Origin: Lautropia mirabilis
GTDB lineage: Bacteria > Pseudomonadota > Gammaproteobacteria > Burkholderiales > Burkholderiaceae_B
Length of the DNA: 64,000 bases
Direction of reading: 5' to 3'
Assembly: GCA_945876565.1 (NCBI GenBank)
Contig: CAMCOS010000002.1
Coordinates: 1 to 64,000 of the forward strand
The notes beneath the pieces were generated by a model. That model was given only the letters and a program-made list of their open reading frames with translations, did no database searches and had not been told where the DNA came from. A program made the translations under genes and the position numbers. Every line of letters begins with the position of its first letter. The stretch's first letter is position 1. Shown here in pieces: positions 38,976-49,012 of this stretch.

Positions 38976-41285
38976 ATGATTTCCCAGGAACTTGAAGTAA
39001 GCTTGCACATGGCCTTTGTGGAAGCCCGCTCGGCACGCCACGAGTTCATCACGGTGGAGCACTTGTTGCTTGCGCTGTTGGACAATGCCGCTGCCCTCGA
39101 TGTGCTTAAAGCCTGCGCGGCTGATCTTGATGAGTTGCGCACAAGCCTGCGCAAATTCGTTACCGACAACACACCGGTCATTCCAGAAGGCGGTGAGGTC
39201 GATACGCAACCCACGCTTGGGTTTCAGCGTGTGATCCAGCGCGCCATCATGCATGTGTCGGCTGGCGGCACCTCTAAAAAGCCCGTCACCGGTGCGAATG
39301 TCTTGGTCGCCATTTTTGGTGAAAAAGACTCCCACGCGGTTTACTACCTGCAACAGCAGAGCATTTCACGTTTGGACGTGGTGAATTTTCTGTCGCACGG
39401 CATCACTAAAAACCCGGCTTCAGAGGCCGCAGGTGCCGCCAAGGAAGCGCAGGCACCCTCAGAAGAGACGCCAGACTCCCGGCAGTCAGCGCTTGATCAG
39501 TATGCTCAGGACCTGAACGCCGCCGCCCAGGCGGGTCGTATTGATCCACTGATTGGTCGCGATCAGGAAATTGAGCGGGTGATTCAGATACTGTGTCGTC
39601 GGCGTAAAAACAACCCCTTGCTGGTCGGTGAGGCTGGTGTTGGCAAGACGGCGATCGCTGAAGGCTTGGCTTATCGCATCACCCGCAACGAAGTGCCCGA
39701 TATTTTGCAAGACGCACAGGTTTACGCGCTTGACATGGGTTCTTTGCTGGCGGGTACCAAGTATCGCGGGGATTTTGAGCAGCGCTTAAAAGCCGTGCTC
39801 AAACAACTCAAGAGCAATCCAAACGCGATTCTTTTTATCGACGAAATTCATACGCTCATTGGCGCGGGCTCTGCTTCGGGTGGCACGCTCGATGCGTCCA
39901 ATTTGCTCAAGCCCGCACTCTCGTCGGGTCAGTTGCGTTGTATCGGTGCGACCACCTACACCGAGTACAGAGGGATTTTTGAGAAAGATGCTGCACTGTC
40001 GCGCCGCTTTCAAAAGGTCGATATCGCGGAGCCCACGGTTGATCAAACCGTACAAATCTTGCGCGGCTTAAAGCAGCGATTTGAAGAGCATCATGGCGTG
40101 AAGTACTCGGCGGCTGCGTTGTCTGCCGCCGCTGAATTGTCTGCCCGGCACATCAACGACCGTCATCTGCCGGATAAGGCAATTGACGTGATTGATGAAG
40201 CCGGTGCAGCGCAAAAGCTTCTACCACGCTCCAAACAAAAGAAGGTCATCGGCAAACACGAAATCGAAACCATCATTTGCAAGATTGCGCGTATTCCGCC
40301 ACAGTCGGTCTCGACCGATGACCGCAGTCGCTTGGCGACACTTGAGCGTGACTTAAAAACGGTAGTGTTTGGTCAAGATGGTGCCATCGAAGCGCTTGCG
40401 GCGGCCATCAAGATGGCGCGCTCTGGCCTTGGCAAGCCTGAGAAGCCCATTGGTTCGTTCCTGCTCTCAGGTCCCACGGGTGTGGGTAAGACGGAGGTTG
40501 CGCGCCAACTTGCTTTTACGCTGGGTATCGAATTGCTGCGCTTTGATATGTCTGAGTACATGGAGCGCCATACTGTTTCACGCTTGATCGGTGCGCCCCC
40601 GGGCTACGTGGGCTACGATCAGGGTGGCTTGCTGACTGAAGCGATCAATAAGCAACCTCATTGCGTCTTGTTGCTTGACGAGATTGAGAAAGCGCATCCA
40701 GATGTCTTTAATATCCTGTTGCAGGTGATGGATCATGGCACGCTGACTGACAACAATGGGCGTAAAGCGGATTTCCGTAATGTGATCCTCATCATGACCA
40801 CCAATGCAGGTGCAGAGGCCATGAGTAAGCCCAGCATCGGGTTTGCGAACACGCGCGAGACGGGCGATGAGATGGGCGAGATCAAGCGGTTGTTCTCACC
40901 TGAGTTTCGCAACCGGCTCGATGCGATTGTGCACTTTGCGCCCTTGGCCAAGGAAGTTATTTTGCGGGTGGTCGATAAGTTCTTGATGCAACTCGAAGAC
41001 CAATTGCATGAGAAGCGGGTGGATGCAACGTTTACCGAACGCTTGCGTGACTATCTGGCTGATCATGGCTTTGATCCGTTGATGGGTGCACGGCCCATGC
41101 AACGGTTGATTCAAGACATGCTCAGACGTGCGCTGGCTGATGAGCTCTTGTTTGGTCGATTGGTCAATGGCGGTTCGGTGACCTTGGATATTGACGAGCA
41201 GGACAAGGTTCAGTTGCAATTCGATGAGGATGAGCCTCCTGCAGGCAAGAAAAGAGACGCTTCGAAGGAGTTGGTCCACGAATAG
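38976..41285 (+). CDS. clpA: ATP-dependent Clp protease unfoldase ClpA
   Basis: 769 residues. An N-terminal Clp-N repeat domain (MISQELEVSLHMAFVEARSA, RHEFITVEHLLLALL) is followed by AAA+ module 1 with Walker A GEAGVGKTAIAEGLA (about 213-227) and Walker B ILFIDEIHTLIGAG, and module 2 with GPTGVGKTEVARQLAF and LLLDEIEKAHPDVFN. The length and absence of the long middle coiled coil distinguish it from ClpB. It unfolds substrates for ClpP, whose gene is at 62000-62662. It ends ahead of a strong terminator. Confidence 0.96.
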   Translation: MISQELEVSLHMAFVEARSARHEFITVEHLLLALLDNAAALDVLKACAADLDELRTSLRKFVTDNTPVIPEGGEVDTQPTLGFQRVIQRAIMHVSAGGTSKKPVTGANVLVAIFGEKDSHAVYYLQQQSISRLDVVNFLSHGITKNPASEAAGAAKEAQAPSEETPDSRQSALDQYAQDLNAAAQAGRIDPLIGRDQEIERVIQILCRRRKNNPLLVGEAGVGKTAIAEGLAYRITRNEVPDILQDAQVYALDMGSLLAGTKYRGDFEQRLKAVLKQLKSNPNAILFIDEIHTLIGAGSASGGTLDASNLLKPALSSGQLRCIGATTYTEYRGIFEKDAALSRRFQKVDIAEPTVDQTVQILRGLKQRFEEHHGVKYSAAALSAAAELSARHINDRHLPDKAIDVIDEAGAAQKLLPRSKQKKVIGKHEIETIICKIARIPPQSVSTDDRSRLATLERDLKTVVFGQDGAIEALAAAIKMARSGLGKPEKPIGSFLLSGPTGVGKTEVARQLAFTLGIELLRFDMSEYMERHTVSRLIGAPPGYVGYDQGGLLTEAINKQPHCVLLLDEIEKAHPDVFNILLQVMDHGTLTDNNGRKADFRNVILIMTTNAGAEAMSKPSIGFANTRETGDEMGEIKRLFSPEFRNRLDAIVHFAPLAKEVILRVVDKFLMQLEDQLHEKRVDATFTERLRDYLADHGFDPLMGARPMQRLIQDMLRRALADELLFGRLVNGGSVTLDIDEQDKVQLQFDEDEPPAGKKRDASKELVHE

Positions 41286-41432
41286 TGGTCGCTAGACGGG
41301 CGCCGAAGGGTGCGGACCGGTCTAGCTTTCAGTCTGTCAGGATGTGATCGATTAGGCTTGATGAAAGCTTGTGTTTCAGCGCTGCATTGAGACGGAAAGC
41401 TGTTTTAGGCGGTCGTTTCGGGGGATGGCTAT

Positions 41433-41469
41433 AGGGAGGTCAGACTAATCTGACCTCCCTTAGTTTTTT
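41433..41469 (+). terminator. intrinsic terminator downstream of clpA
   Basis: AGGGAGGTCAGA (41433-41444) and its exact complement (41449-41460) form a 12-bp stem with loop CTAA, followed by TAGTTTTTT. It is 148 bases after the clpA stop; nothing gene-like is seen in between. Confidence 0.92.
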
Positions 41470-41480
41470 CTGGTCTTTAT

Positions 41481-41504
41481 GGGTCTGGGTCTGGGTCTGG
41501 GTCT
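41481..41504. repeat. 6-bp tandem repeat (GGGTCT)4
   Basis: Four exact GGGTCT units immediately after the clpA terminator and about 45 bases before the end of the convergent dut gene. Noncoding. Confidence 0.9.
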
Positions 41505-41549
41505 AGTGTTTGTGCTTGTGCTCGCACCTAGCGCGCTAGCGGTTAATGG

Positions 41550-42002
41550 CTAATGGCTTCCGGTGCTACCGAATCCGCCGGCACCACGATCACTTGGTGC
41601 CTCAAACTCGTCAACCACGCGAAATTGTGCTTGCACGATGGGCACGATCACAAGCTGGGCCAGTCGTTCCATGGGATCTAGACGAAAAATATTTTGCCCC
41701 CGGTTCCAGGTGGAGACCATCAGTGGGCCTTGATAATCAGAGTCAATCAAACCCACCAAATTGCCCAACACGATACCGTTCTTGTGACCCATGCCCGAGC
41801 GCGGCAGGATCATGGCTGCATAGCCAGGGTCGGCGATATGAATCGACAGTCCGGTCGGCACCAGCACGGTTTGTCCCGGTGCAATATCGATTGGTGCATC
41901 AAGGCAGGCTCGCAAATCCAGGCCCGCTGATCCTGGTGTGGCGTAGCTAGGTAGATTGTCTTTTAAGCGCGGATCGAGAATTTTGAGATCGATGGGTATC
42001 AA
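41550..42002 (-). CDS. dut: dUTP diphosphatase
   Basis: 150 residues of a trimeric dUTPase with the five motifs in order: [32 protein letters not shown] then [28 protein letters not shown] and the C-terminal arm [10 protein letters not shown] that closes over the site. It removes dUTP and supplies dUMP. Its ATG overlaps the stop of the upstream dedA by four bases. In related genomes dut usually follows coaBC directly. Confidence 0.97.
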   Translation of the reverse strand: MIPIDLKILDPRLKDNLPSYATPGSAGLDLRACLDAPIDIAPGQTVLVPTGLSIHIADPGYAAMILPRSGMGHKNGIVLGNLVGLIDSDYQGPLMVSTWNRGQNIFRLDPMERLAQLVIVPIVQAQFRVVDEFEAPSDRGAGGFGSTGSH

Positions 42003-42694
42003 GGCTGTTTCTCCTTGCTCTGCTCCTTGTCATGGCGAGGATGGCCATGACGGTTCAGGCGCTTTTGCTGGCGCTCGCTGGCTGCGCCACGAGTCCTGGT
42101 GAACATGTACAACAGCCAAACGCCAACCACAACGGATAGCCCGCCACCAATATAAAGCGTCAAATTATTGGCCGTTTGGGCAGCCTCCACACTTTTAGCG
42201 GCCAGAAAGCCGGGTAGCAACATCAAAGGCACCCATGCGATGGCTGAGAGCGTATTGGCTAGCTGAAAGCGCCATTGCCCCATGCCCATCACTCCGGCAA
42301 CTGTTGGAATGGTGCTGCGAATAGGCCCTAAAAAACGCCCAAAGAAAATCGACATGAACCCATACCGATAAAAAAACAGACGCGCCCGGGCAACGGTGCT
42401 GCGATGGCGCTTCAGGATCTGCCAGCGCAGGATTTTGGGGCCGATCCATCGGCCGAGCCAAAATGAAACCGCATCGCCAACAATGGCGCCCAGAATGCCC
42501 CAAATCAAAATCGGTGCAACCGGCAAGGTGCCGGCGCCAACAAGCCCCCCCGTAAACAGCAGCAGTGCGGTGGCCGGAATCATGATGCCAATGACCAGCA
42601 TCGACTCGCCCAGTGTCAACAAGAACACGACAAGACCCGCCCATGCCTGGTTGGCTTCAATAAATAGACTGATTTGATCAATGTAGGCTTGCAT
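41999..42694 (-). CDS. DedA-family membrane protein
   Basis: 231 residues with several membrane spans. The conserved DedA loop is seen as [20 protein letters not shown], then [12 protein letters not shown], with the essential Arg residues, after an acidic first half containing [17 protein letters not shown]. DedA proteins are implicated in lipid carrier (undecaprenyl phosphate) recycling and membrane homeostasis. The C-terminus is unusually basic and hydrophilic ([17 protein letters not shown]). It overlaps dut by four bases and follows coaBC by 72 bases, so it appears inserted into the coaBC-dut operon. Confidence 0.88.
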   Translation of the reverse strand: MQAYIDQISLFIEANQAWAGLVVFLLTLGESMLVIGIMIPATALLLFTGGLVGAGTLPVAPILIWGILGAIVGDAVSFWLGRWIGPKILRWQILKRHRSTVARARLFFYRYGFMSIFFGRFLGPIRSTIPTVAGVMGMGQWRFQLANTLSAIAWVPLMLLPGFLAAKSVEAAQTANNLTLYIGGGLSVVVGVWLLYMFTRTRGAASERQQKRLNRHGHPRHDKEQSKEKQP

Positions 42695-42766
42695 CAGGTT
42701 GCTGTGACGAATTGTAAAGAGTGTGTAGAGGATTTAGGGCAGTGTTGTCGGCGCAAGTTTACCCGC

Positions 42767-43966
42767 TCAAGCCTGATGCTGGGCATAACGACGGGCGATT
42801 TCCCTAATCAGGGTGCGGGCAATATCAAGCTTGTGGCCAGTGCCCAAGTTGCTCATGCCACTGTCATCAAGCAAGTGAATCGTGGTGTGCTCGGCATCCA
42901 TGACATCCTGGGCCAGATTGGCAATTAACAAAGGCACGCCTTTTCTTTGTCGTTTGGCCTGCGCTTGTTGCTCATCGAGCGTGGTCTCGGCTGCAAAACC
43001 CACGCACCACGGCCCGTTGGGCATGCTAGCGACATCCTTAAGAATGTCCGGGTTTAAGGCAAATTCAAGCGTCGGTGGCTGGTTATCGGTTTTTTTGAGT
43101 TTCTCAGTTGACGCGTTGGCTATGCGCCAGTCGGCTACTGCAGCCACGGCCACAAAGATATCGCTCGCCTTGGCGTGCTGCATCACGGCATCGTGCATCT
43201 GCTGGGCAGTCTGTACCGATATCCGGCTGACCCCGTGCGGGCAGGGCAGGTTGGTTGGGCCTGACACCAGAATCACTTGGGCGCCAGCTTCTTGCGCGGC
43301 GCGAGCCAGTGCGTAACCAGTCTTGCCAGACGATCGGTTGGTAATCATTCGCACCGGATCAATCGGCTCACAAGTCGGACCAGCCGTCAGCAGTAGTTTG
43401 ATGCCCTGCAGTACTTTAGGCTGAAAGTGCGCGCAGACGGCAGCAACCAGTTCCTGAGGTTCGAGCATGCGGCCATCGCCGATCTCGCCACAGGCTTGTT
43501 CGCCCGAGCCAGGCCCCAGGATCTGCACGCCATCGGCTTTGAGTTGGGCAATATTGCGTTGGGTTGCAGGTGCTTGCCACATTTCTCGGTTCATCGCCGG
43601 TGCGACCATCAATGGCAAGGTGCTGGCCAGGCATAGCGTGCAGAGCAAGTCGTCGGCAATCCCGTTTGCCAGCTTGGCCATGAGGTTAGCCGTGGCTGGT
43701 GCGATCAAAACCAAGTCTGCCTGACGAGTCAGGTTGATATGCACCATGTTGTTGGGCGCTCGGTTGTCCCATTGATCGGTGTAGACGGGGCGCCCAGAGA
43801 GCGCTTGAAATGTCACTGGTGTGACAAACTGGCAAGCACCGTCGGTCATGACAACATCAACCGTGGCGCCTTGGTCGATGAGTCTGCGCACGAGTTCGGC
43901 GGATTTGTAGCAAGCAATCCCGCCACTGACCCCTAAAACGATGCGCATGCCACGAAGGTCATTCAT
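42767..43966 (-). CDS. coaBC: bifunctional phosphopantothenoylcysteine decarboxylase/synthetase
   Basis: 399 residues from ATG 43964-43966 with GAGG upstream; a longer frame reaches back into lspA. The N-terminal CoaC half (LGVSGGIACYKSAELVRRL; catalytic His in NMVHINLT; PAMNREMW; Cys in GEQACGEIGDGRM) decarboxylates phosphopantothenoylcysteine. The C-terminal CoaB half (TAGPTCEPIDPVRMITNRSS, GKTGYALARAA, VAAVADWR) forms it with CTP. Together they make two steps of coenzyme A synthesis. It lies between lspA and dedA/dut. Confidence 0.96.
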   Translation of the reverse strand: MNDLRGMRIVLGVSGGIACYKSAELVRRLIDQGATVDVVMTDGACQFVTPVTFQALSGRPVYTDQWDNRAPNNMVHINLTRQADLVLIAPATANLMAKLANGIADDLLCTLCLASTLPLMVAPAMNREMWQAPATQRNIAQLKADGVQILGPGSGEQACGEIGDGRMLEPQELVAAVCAHFQPKVLQGIKLLLTAGPTCEPIDPVRMITNRSSGKTGYALARAAQEAGAQVILVSGPTNLPCPHGVSRISVQTAQQMHDAVMQHAKASDIFVAVAAVADWRIANASTEKLKKTDNQPPTLEFALNPDILKDVASMPNGPWCVGFAAETTLDEQQAQAKRQRKGVPLLIANLAQDVMDAEHTTIHLLDDSGMSNLGTGHKLDIARTLIREIARRYAQHQA

Positions 43967-43977
43967 TGTCTGCCTCA

Positions 43978-44490
43978 TCAAGGTTTTTGTTGGTGCGACT
44001 TTGCAGCGCGACGCGTGTTGCGCCATCGCTGCCATTCGTCCCAGATGAGCAGGATAGCACCCACGGTAATGGCCGTGTCGGCGATATTAAACGCTGGGTA
44101 GTACCAGGGATGCCAGTAAAACAGCAGAAAGTCCACCACGTGCCCATACACCAGCCGGTCAATTAGATTGCCCACGGCGCCGGCCAGTATCAGGGTCAAG
44201 GCCAGCATCATGCGGCGCGAGTCCTGTGCCTGTGTTCGCATGAGCCAGATGATAAAAACAATGGCAGCCACGGCAATGCCAGATAAAAACCAGCGTTGCC
44301 AGCCATCGCCTTGTGCCAGAAAACTGAATGCGGCCCCCCGGTTGTAAACCAGTGTCAGGTCGAATACTGGCAATAGATTGACCCGCTCCCCAAAACGCAG
44401 CGTATGTTCAGCGATGAGCTTGGTTACCTGATCCAGCAGCACGATCAGTGCTGCCAGCGCAAGCCACCGCTTGATCGGGGTGTTAGCCAC
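43978..44490 (-). CDS. lspA: prolipoprotein signal peptidase (signal peptidase II)
   Basis: 170 residues if started at GTG 44488-44490, with GAGG nine bases upstream and an eight-base overlap with the ileS stop; an ATG start at 44565 would add 25 residues inside ileS. Four membrane spans. The two catalytic aspartates are in [11 protein letters not shown] and [11 protein letters not shown], and [10 protein letters not shown] is the conserved third motif. It cleaves diacylated prolipoproteins such as the DUF3313 and SecD-like lipoproteins of this window. It stands in the conserved ileS-lspA order. Confidence 0.95.
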   Translation of the reverse strand: MANTPIKRWLALAALIVLLDQVTKLIAEHTLRFGERVNLLPVFDLTLVYNRGAAFSFLAQGDGWQRWFLSGIAVAAIVFIIWLMRTQAQDSRRMMLALTLILAGAVGNLIDRLVYGHVVDFLLFYWHPWYYPAFNIADTAITVGAILLIWDEWQRWRNTRRAAKSHQQKP

Positions 44491-47335
44491 CAGCCGCCTC
44501 AGCCAGGTTGCTGGCGCAGCGACCACAGATTTCCGGATGCGCTGAATCGTGTCCAATATCAGCAACGTAATGCCAGCAGCGTGCGCACTTCTCGTGATTA
44601 GAGGGTGTGGCTTGGATGGTCAAACCATCCGTGCCCAGATGCGCCGTGGCACGCGAAGTGATCATCAGGAACTTGAGCTGATCACCGAGTCCTTGCAGGA
44701 TTTCAAAATCAGCCGCTGGCGCGTCGATGTCCACCTCGGCTTGCAACGAGGCACCGATTTTGCCGTCTGCACGTAGCACTTCCAGCGTTCTCAGAACCTC
44801 AGCACGAATCTCGCGCAGTCTTAGCCATTTGGTCGATAGCGCAGCACTGTGATCAACAGTGGGGATTGGGTAGTAGCACTGGGCAAAAATCGTCACGGTC
44901 GATGCTTGATCAACGGGCGCCAGTGTGATGTCTCGCAACACTTCCCAGGCCTCTTCAGCGGTAAACGACAACACGGGCGCCAGCATTTTTACCAAGGCTT
45001 GCGCGATATGAAGCAAAGCCGTTTGTGCGCTGCGTCTGGCATGGCTATTTGGCGCACTGGTGTACAGGCGATCCTTGAGTACGTCGAGGTAGAAGGCGCC
45101 CAAGTCTTCAGAGCAAAAGGTTTGTAGCCGTGCCATCGAGGGGTGAAACTCATAGCGCTCGTAGTTCGCTAGAACCTCAGCTTGTACATCAGCGGTCATC
45201 GTGAGCGCATAGCGGTCGATCTCCATGAGCTCAGACACGGGCACCAAGTGGTCGATCTCTTTGAAGTCAGACAGATTGGCCAGTAAAAACCGCAGGGTGT
45301 TGCGAATTCGACGGTAACTTTCAACGACGCGCTTGAGAATCTCATCCGAGATGGAGAGCTCGCCTGCGTAGTCAGTGCTCGCGACCCAAAGACGCAGGAT
45401 TTCGGCGCCTAGCGAATCGGAGACCTTTTGCGGCGCGATCACGTTCCCCACGGACTTGCTCATTTTTCGGCCTTGGCCGTCAACCGCAAAACCGTGGGTC
45501 AGGAGTGCCTTGTAGGGGGCACGACCATAGAGCATGCAACCGGTCAGAAGCGACGAATGGAACCAGCCTCGGTGCTGGTCAGATCCTTCTAGATAGAGAT
45601 CTGCAGGCCAGGTCAATGCACCGCCGTGCGTTCCGTGGTCCTGGTTGTTGGGACCGCCAATCACCGTGGCATGGGTTGAGCCCGAGTCAAACCAGACGTC
45701 CAAGGTATCGCGGTTTTTCTCGTAAACCTTGGCGTCTTCGGGGCTTAGCAGCTGCGCAGGCTCTAACGCCTGCCATGCTTCAATGCCGCTTTGCTCAACC
45801 AGTTGCGCAACTTTTTCAAGCAGCGCCGGGGTATCTGGGTGCAATTGGCCCGTTTCTTTGTGCACAAAAAACGCCATCGGCACGCCCCATTGCCGCTGCC
45901 GCGACAATGTCCAATCAGGTCGATGCGCAATCATGTTGTGAAGCCGCGCTTTGCCCCAGTTTGGATAAAAAGCAGTTTGCTCAATGGCGGCAAGCGCTGA
46001 GGTACGCAGCGTCGGGCCGCCATCCTTGGGCTCGATATCCATGCCCGCAAACCATTGATTGGTTGCCCGATAAATAACCGGCGTTTTATGGCGCCAGCAG
46101 TGCATATAGCTGTGACGGTGCGGGTTTTGTTTGAGCAAAGTGCCGGCCTCGCCGAGTGCCTGCACTATCTTTGGATTCGCATCCCAGATCGACAGACCGC
46201 CAAACAGTGGCAGCCAAGAGGCGTATTGGCCATCGCCCATGACTGGGTTGAGCATCTGGTCATCTGTCATGCCATGGGCTTTGCAGGAAATGAAGTCTTC
46301 AACGCCATAGGCTGGCGACGAGTGCACGACGCCTGTGCCAGTGTCTAGCGTGACGTAGTCGCCCAGGTAGATGGGCGAGAGCCGATCAAAGCCCGCATCC
46401 ATGGCTGCCAGCGGATGCTTGAATGTGAGACCAGCCAGTTGTTGGCCAGGAGCTGTGGCGATCACTTTGCCGGTCAGGCCCCAAGCATCGAGGCAGGCTT
46501 GAACCCGATCTTTGGCCAAGACGAGCATGGAACCGGTGGCGCGCGGTGAGTCAAGCTCAACCAGCGCGTACTCAAACTCAGGGTGAATATTCAGTGCCTG
46601 GTTCGATGGAACGGTCCATGCCGTGGTGGTCCAGATGACAATCGCACCATCAGACACCGAGTCAACACCAAATGCTTTGGCAACGCCTGGCTTGTCCGCG
46701 AACGGAAAAGCCACATCGATCGCCGGATCGGTCCGGTCAGCGTACTCGACCTCGGCCTCAGCCAAGGCTGAACCACAGTCAAAACACCAATTCACGGGCT
46801 TAAGTCCTCGAAATACATAGCCCTTTTGCAGGATGTTCGACAAGACACGAATTTCATTGGCCTCGGCCTTGAAATTCATGGTCATGTAGGGCTCATCCCA
46901 TTGGCCCAAAACGCCGAGACGTTTGAAGTCTTTGCGTTGGTTGTCAATCTGTTCGAGTGCATAGGCGCGAGCTTTGGCTTGAACCTCGGCCACGGGCAGC
47001 GACTTGCCAAATTGCTTTTCGATCTGGATCTCAATGGGCATGCCATGGCAGTCCCAGCCAGGCACATACTGTGCGTCAAATCCAGCCATGTTGCGGCTTT
47101 TAACGATGATGTCCTTGAGGATTTTGTTAACAGCGTGGCCGATGTGAATGGAACCGTTGGCGTACGGAGGGCCATCATGCAAAATGAACTTCGGACGACC
47201 TGCGCTGGCTTGACGAATGGCTTGGTAGACACCTTTTTCTTCCCATTGCGCAACCCATTCGGGTTCGCGCTTGGGCAGGTTGCCCCGCATGGGAAACGGT
47301 GTGTCGGTCAGATTAAGCGTGGTCTTATAGTCCAT
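44483..47335 (-). CDS. ileS: isoleucyl-tRNA synthetase
   Basis: 950 residues from ATG 47333-47335 ([16 protein letters not shown]), overlapping the ribF end by 11 bases. A class I synthetase with HIGH-like motif [15 protein letters not shown] and KMSKS at [11 protein letters not shown]. The editing CP1 region lies between ([19 protein letters not shown]). The C-terminal zinc finger is [20 protein letters not shown] then CGRCA. It charges tRNA-Ile. It sits in the ribF-ileS-lspA-coaBC operon order typical of the class. Confidence 0.97.
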   Translation of the reverse strand: MDYKTTLNLTDTPFPMRGNLPKREPEWVAQWEEKGVYQAIRQASAGRPKFILHDGPPYANGSIHIGHAVNKILKDIIVKSRNMAGFDAQYVPGWDCHGMPIEIQIEKQFGKSLPVAEVQAKARAYALEQIDNQRKDFKRLGVLGQWDEPYMTMNFKAEANEIRVLSNILQKGYVFRGLKPVNWCFDCGSALAEAEVEYADRTDPAIDVAFPFADKPGVAKAFGVDSVSDGAIVIWTTTAWTVPSNQALNIHPEFEYALVELDSPRATGSMLVLAKDRVQACLDAWGLTGKVIATAPGQQLAGLTFKHPLAAMDAGFDRLSPIYLGDYVTLDTGTGVVHSSPAYGVEDFISCKAHGMTDDQMLNPVMGDGQYASWLPLFGGLSIWDANPKIVQALGEAGTLLKQNPHRHSYMHCWRHKTPVIYRATNQWFAGMDIEPKDGGPTLRTSALAAIEQTAFYPNWGKARLHNMIAHRPDWTLSRQRQWGVPMAFFVHKETGQLHPDTPALLEKVAQLVEQSGIEAWQALEPAQLLSPEDAKVYEKNRDTLDVWFDSGSTHATVIGGPNNQDHGTHGGALTWPADLYLEGSDQHRGWFHSSLLTGCMLYGRAPYKALLTHGFAVDGQGRKMSKSVGNVIAPQKVSDSLGAEILRLWVASTDYAGELSISDEILKRVVESYRRIRNTLRFLLANLSDFKEIDHLVPVSELMEIDRYALTMTADVQAEVLANYERYEFHPSMARLQTFCSEDLGAFYLDVLKDRLYTSAPNSHARRSAQTALLHIAQALVKMLAPVLSFTAEEAWEVLRDITLAPVDQASTVTIFAQCYYPIPTVDHSAALSTKWLRLREIRAEVLRTLEVLRADGKIGASLQAEVDIDAPAADFEILQGLGDQLKFLMITSRATAHLGTDGLTIQATPSNHEKCARCWHYVADIGHDSAHPEICGRCASNLAEAAGG

Positions 47336-48314
47336 GATGCGCAAAGTAATCCTTGGCGTGCTGGCGATCGGCCTGCATCGCGGCTGTTAGGGCGGTTAAG
47401 TCAGGGAATTTCTGTTCGTCGCGCACGTGTAGCAGCAACTCAACAGACACGAGTTTACCGTAGGCATTCACGTCAGCATCTATGACGTGTGTCTCAAGCA
47501 ATACGCCAAGATCGTCATCAACGGTTGGGCGCCTGCCCAAACTTGCGATGCCTGGCAAGGGTTCAGGACTGAGTCCATGCACCCGCACGACGTAAATGCC
47601 AAATCTGGCAGCAGTTTGTCCGCTCACGCGCATGTTCAGGGTCGGAAAGCCAAGGGTGCGACCGAGTTTTTTTCCGTGTAGCACTCGAGCGGTTACCCGC
47701 CAGGGCTGACCCAGCAGGGTGGATACACCGGGCATATCGCCTGCCTGCATGGCTTGGCGAACCTGGGAGCTAGAGATGCGCTGGCCATCCTTGTCGATAA
47801 CTTCGCTGAGCACTTCGAGCTCAAAGCCCAGCGTTTGCGATAGCTGCTTGAGCAGCTCAACATCGCCTGCGCGACGATGCCCAAATCGGAAGTCTGGTCC
47901 AACCATCAGCCAACGCATCTGCAGTTGCTTAAACAAGAGTTCTGTGACAAAGGACTCTGGCGTCATCTGCGCCATCGCCTGGTTAAAAGGCAGCAAGGCA
48001 ATCTGCTTGATGCCAGCACCTGCAATGCGCATGATCTTGTCACGAAGGTTGTTGATTTGTAGCGGTGCCTGGTGCGGCACCCCTTGCAGCTTGGCAAAGT
48101 GGGCTCTTGGGTGCGGGTGAAAGGTCAACACCGACGGGCTCAGTTGCCGCTTGCTCGCAGCCTCTCGTACGCGTGCAAGCATGGCTAAGTGACCCAAGTG
48201 CACGCCGTCAAGGTTGCCAATGGTCAGCGCGCTCTGGGCCAGTGGTGGCCGAGCGGGCAGACTTCTGATGATGCGCAGAGATGTTTTCACGACGTGCAGT
48301 TTACAATCCCGCAT
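47325..48314 (-). CDS. ribF: bifunctional riboflavin kinase/FAD synthetase
   Basis: 329 residues from the ATG at 48314; a GTG eight codons in (48290) is a reasonable alternative, and neither has a clear ribosome-binding site. The N-terminal FMN adenylyltransferase domain carries [17 protein letters not shown] and [14 protein letters not shown]. The C-terminal flavokinase domain has [15 protein letters not shown] and [20 protein letters not shown]. It makes FMN and FAD from riboflavin. The divergent purN starts about 40 bases away. Confidence 0.95.
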   Translation of the reverse strand: MRDCKLHVVKTSLRIIRSLPARPPLAQSALTIGNLDGVHLGHLAMLARVREAASKRQLSPSVLTFHPHPRAHFAKLQGVPHQAPLQINNLRDKIMRIAGAGIKQIALLPFNQAMAQMTPESFVTELLFKQLQMRWLMVGPDFRFGHRRAGDVELLKQLSQTLGFELEVLSEVIDKDGQRISSSQVRQAMQAGDMPGVSTLLGQPWRVTARVLHGKKLGRTLGFPTLNMRVSGQTAARFGIYVVRVHGLSPEPLPGIASLGRRPTVDDDLGVLLETHVIDADVNAYGKLVSVELLLHVRDEQKFPDLTALTAAMQADRQHAKDYFAHHGL

Positions 48315-48352
48315 CCGATTTATTTCTATTTGCAGCCATTTGCGCCACCTCT

Positions 48353-49012
48353 ATGACTCATCCTCCTGCTGTTCGCTGCCGATTTGTGGTCTTAATCTCT
48401 GGCCGAGGCAGCAACATGCAGCAAATCGTTGAACAGTCGCGCCAACAGGGTTGGCCCGCAGAATTTGTTCGAATCATCGCTAACCAGCCCGATGCGGCCG
48501 GCATTGAGTGGGCCAAGGCGCACGGTCTTGCGACGGCGATTGTCTCGCACCGTGAATTTGCTGATCGTCATGCCTTTGATGATCGAGTGATGCAAATCAT
48601 AGAGGCAGACAAGCCAGACTACGTTTTGCTCGCGGGCTTCATGCGGATTCTGACGCCGAAGTTTGTGGCTAAGTTCAAAAACCGGTTGGTCAACATCCAT
48701 CCGTCGCTACTGCCGGCATTTGCGGGCCTAAAAACCCATGAGCAAGCGCTGGCCGCGGGTGTTGGTTGGCACGGTTGCACAGTGCATTTCGTGACGGATC
48801 AATTGGATCATGGTCCGATCATTGCACAGGCTGCTGTTCCCATCCACGCAGGCGACACCCCTGATTCCTTAGCTCGGCGAGTGCTGGTGGCCGAACATCA
48901 AATTTATCCACGCGCGGTTCAGTGGCTCGCCCAAGGCAGAGTCCAGGTCAACGAGGCAGGGCAGGTCTTGCTTGAAGGCGTGACCGAACGTCATTTATGG
49001 TTGAACACATGA
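48353..49012 (+). CDS. purN: phosphoribosylglycinamide formyltransferase
   Basis: 219 residues from ATG 48353. Third step of purine synthesis, using formyl-tetrahydrofolate. It opens RFVVLISGRGSNMQQIVEQS. The folate/catalytic region shows GFMRILTPKFVAKFKNRLVN then IHPSLLPAFAGLKTHEQAL (Asn-His) and the Asp of TDQLDHGPIIAQAAVPI. The stop overlaps the start of rsmB (ATGA), so the two are probably translated together. Confidence 0.96.
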   Translation: MTHPPAVRCRFVVLISGRGSNMQQIVEQSRQQGWPAEFVRIIANQPDAAGIEWAKAHGLATAIVSHREFADRHAFDDRVMQIIEADKPDYVLLAGFMRILTPKFVAKFKNRLVNIHPSLLPAFAGLKTHEQALAAGVGWHGCTVHFVTDQLDHGPIIAQAAVPIHAGDTPDSLARRVLVAEHQIYPRAVQWLAQGRVQVNEAGQVLLEGVTERHLWLNT

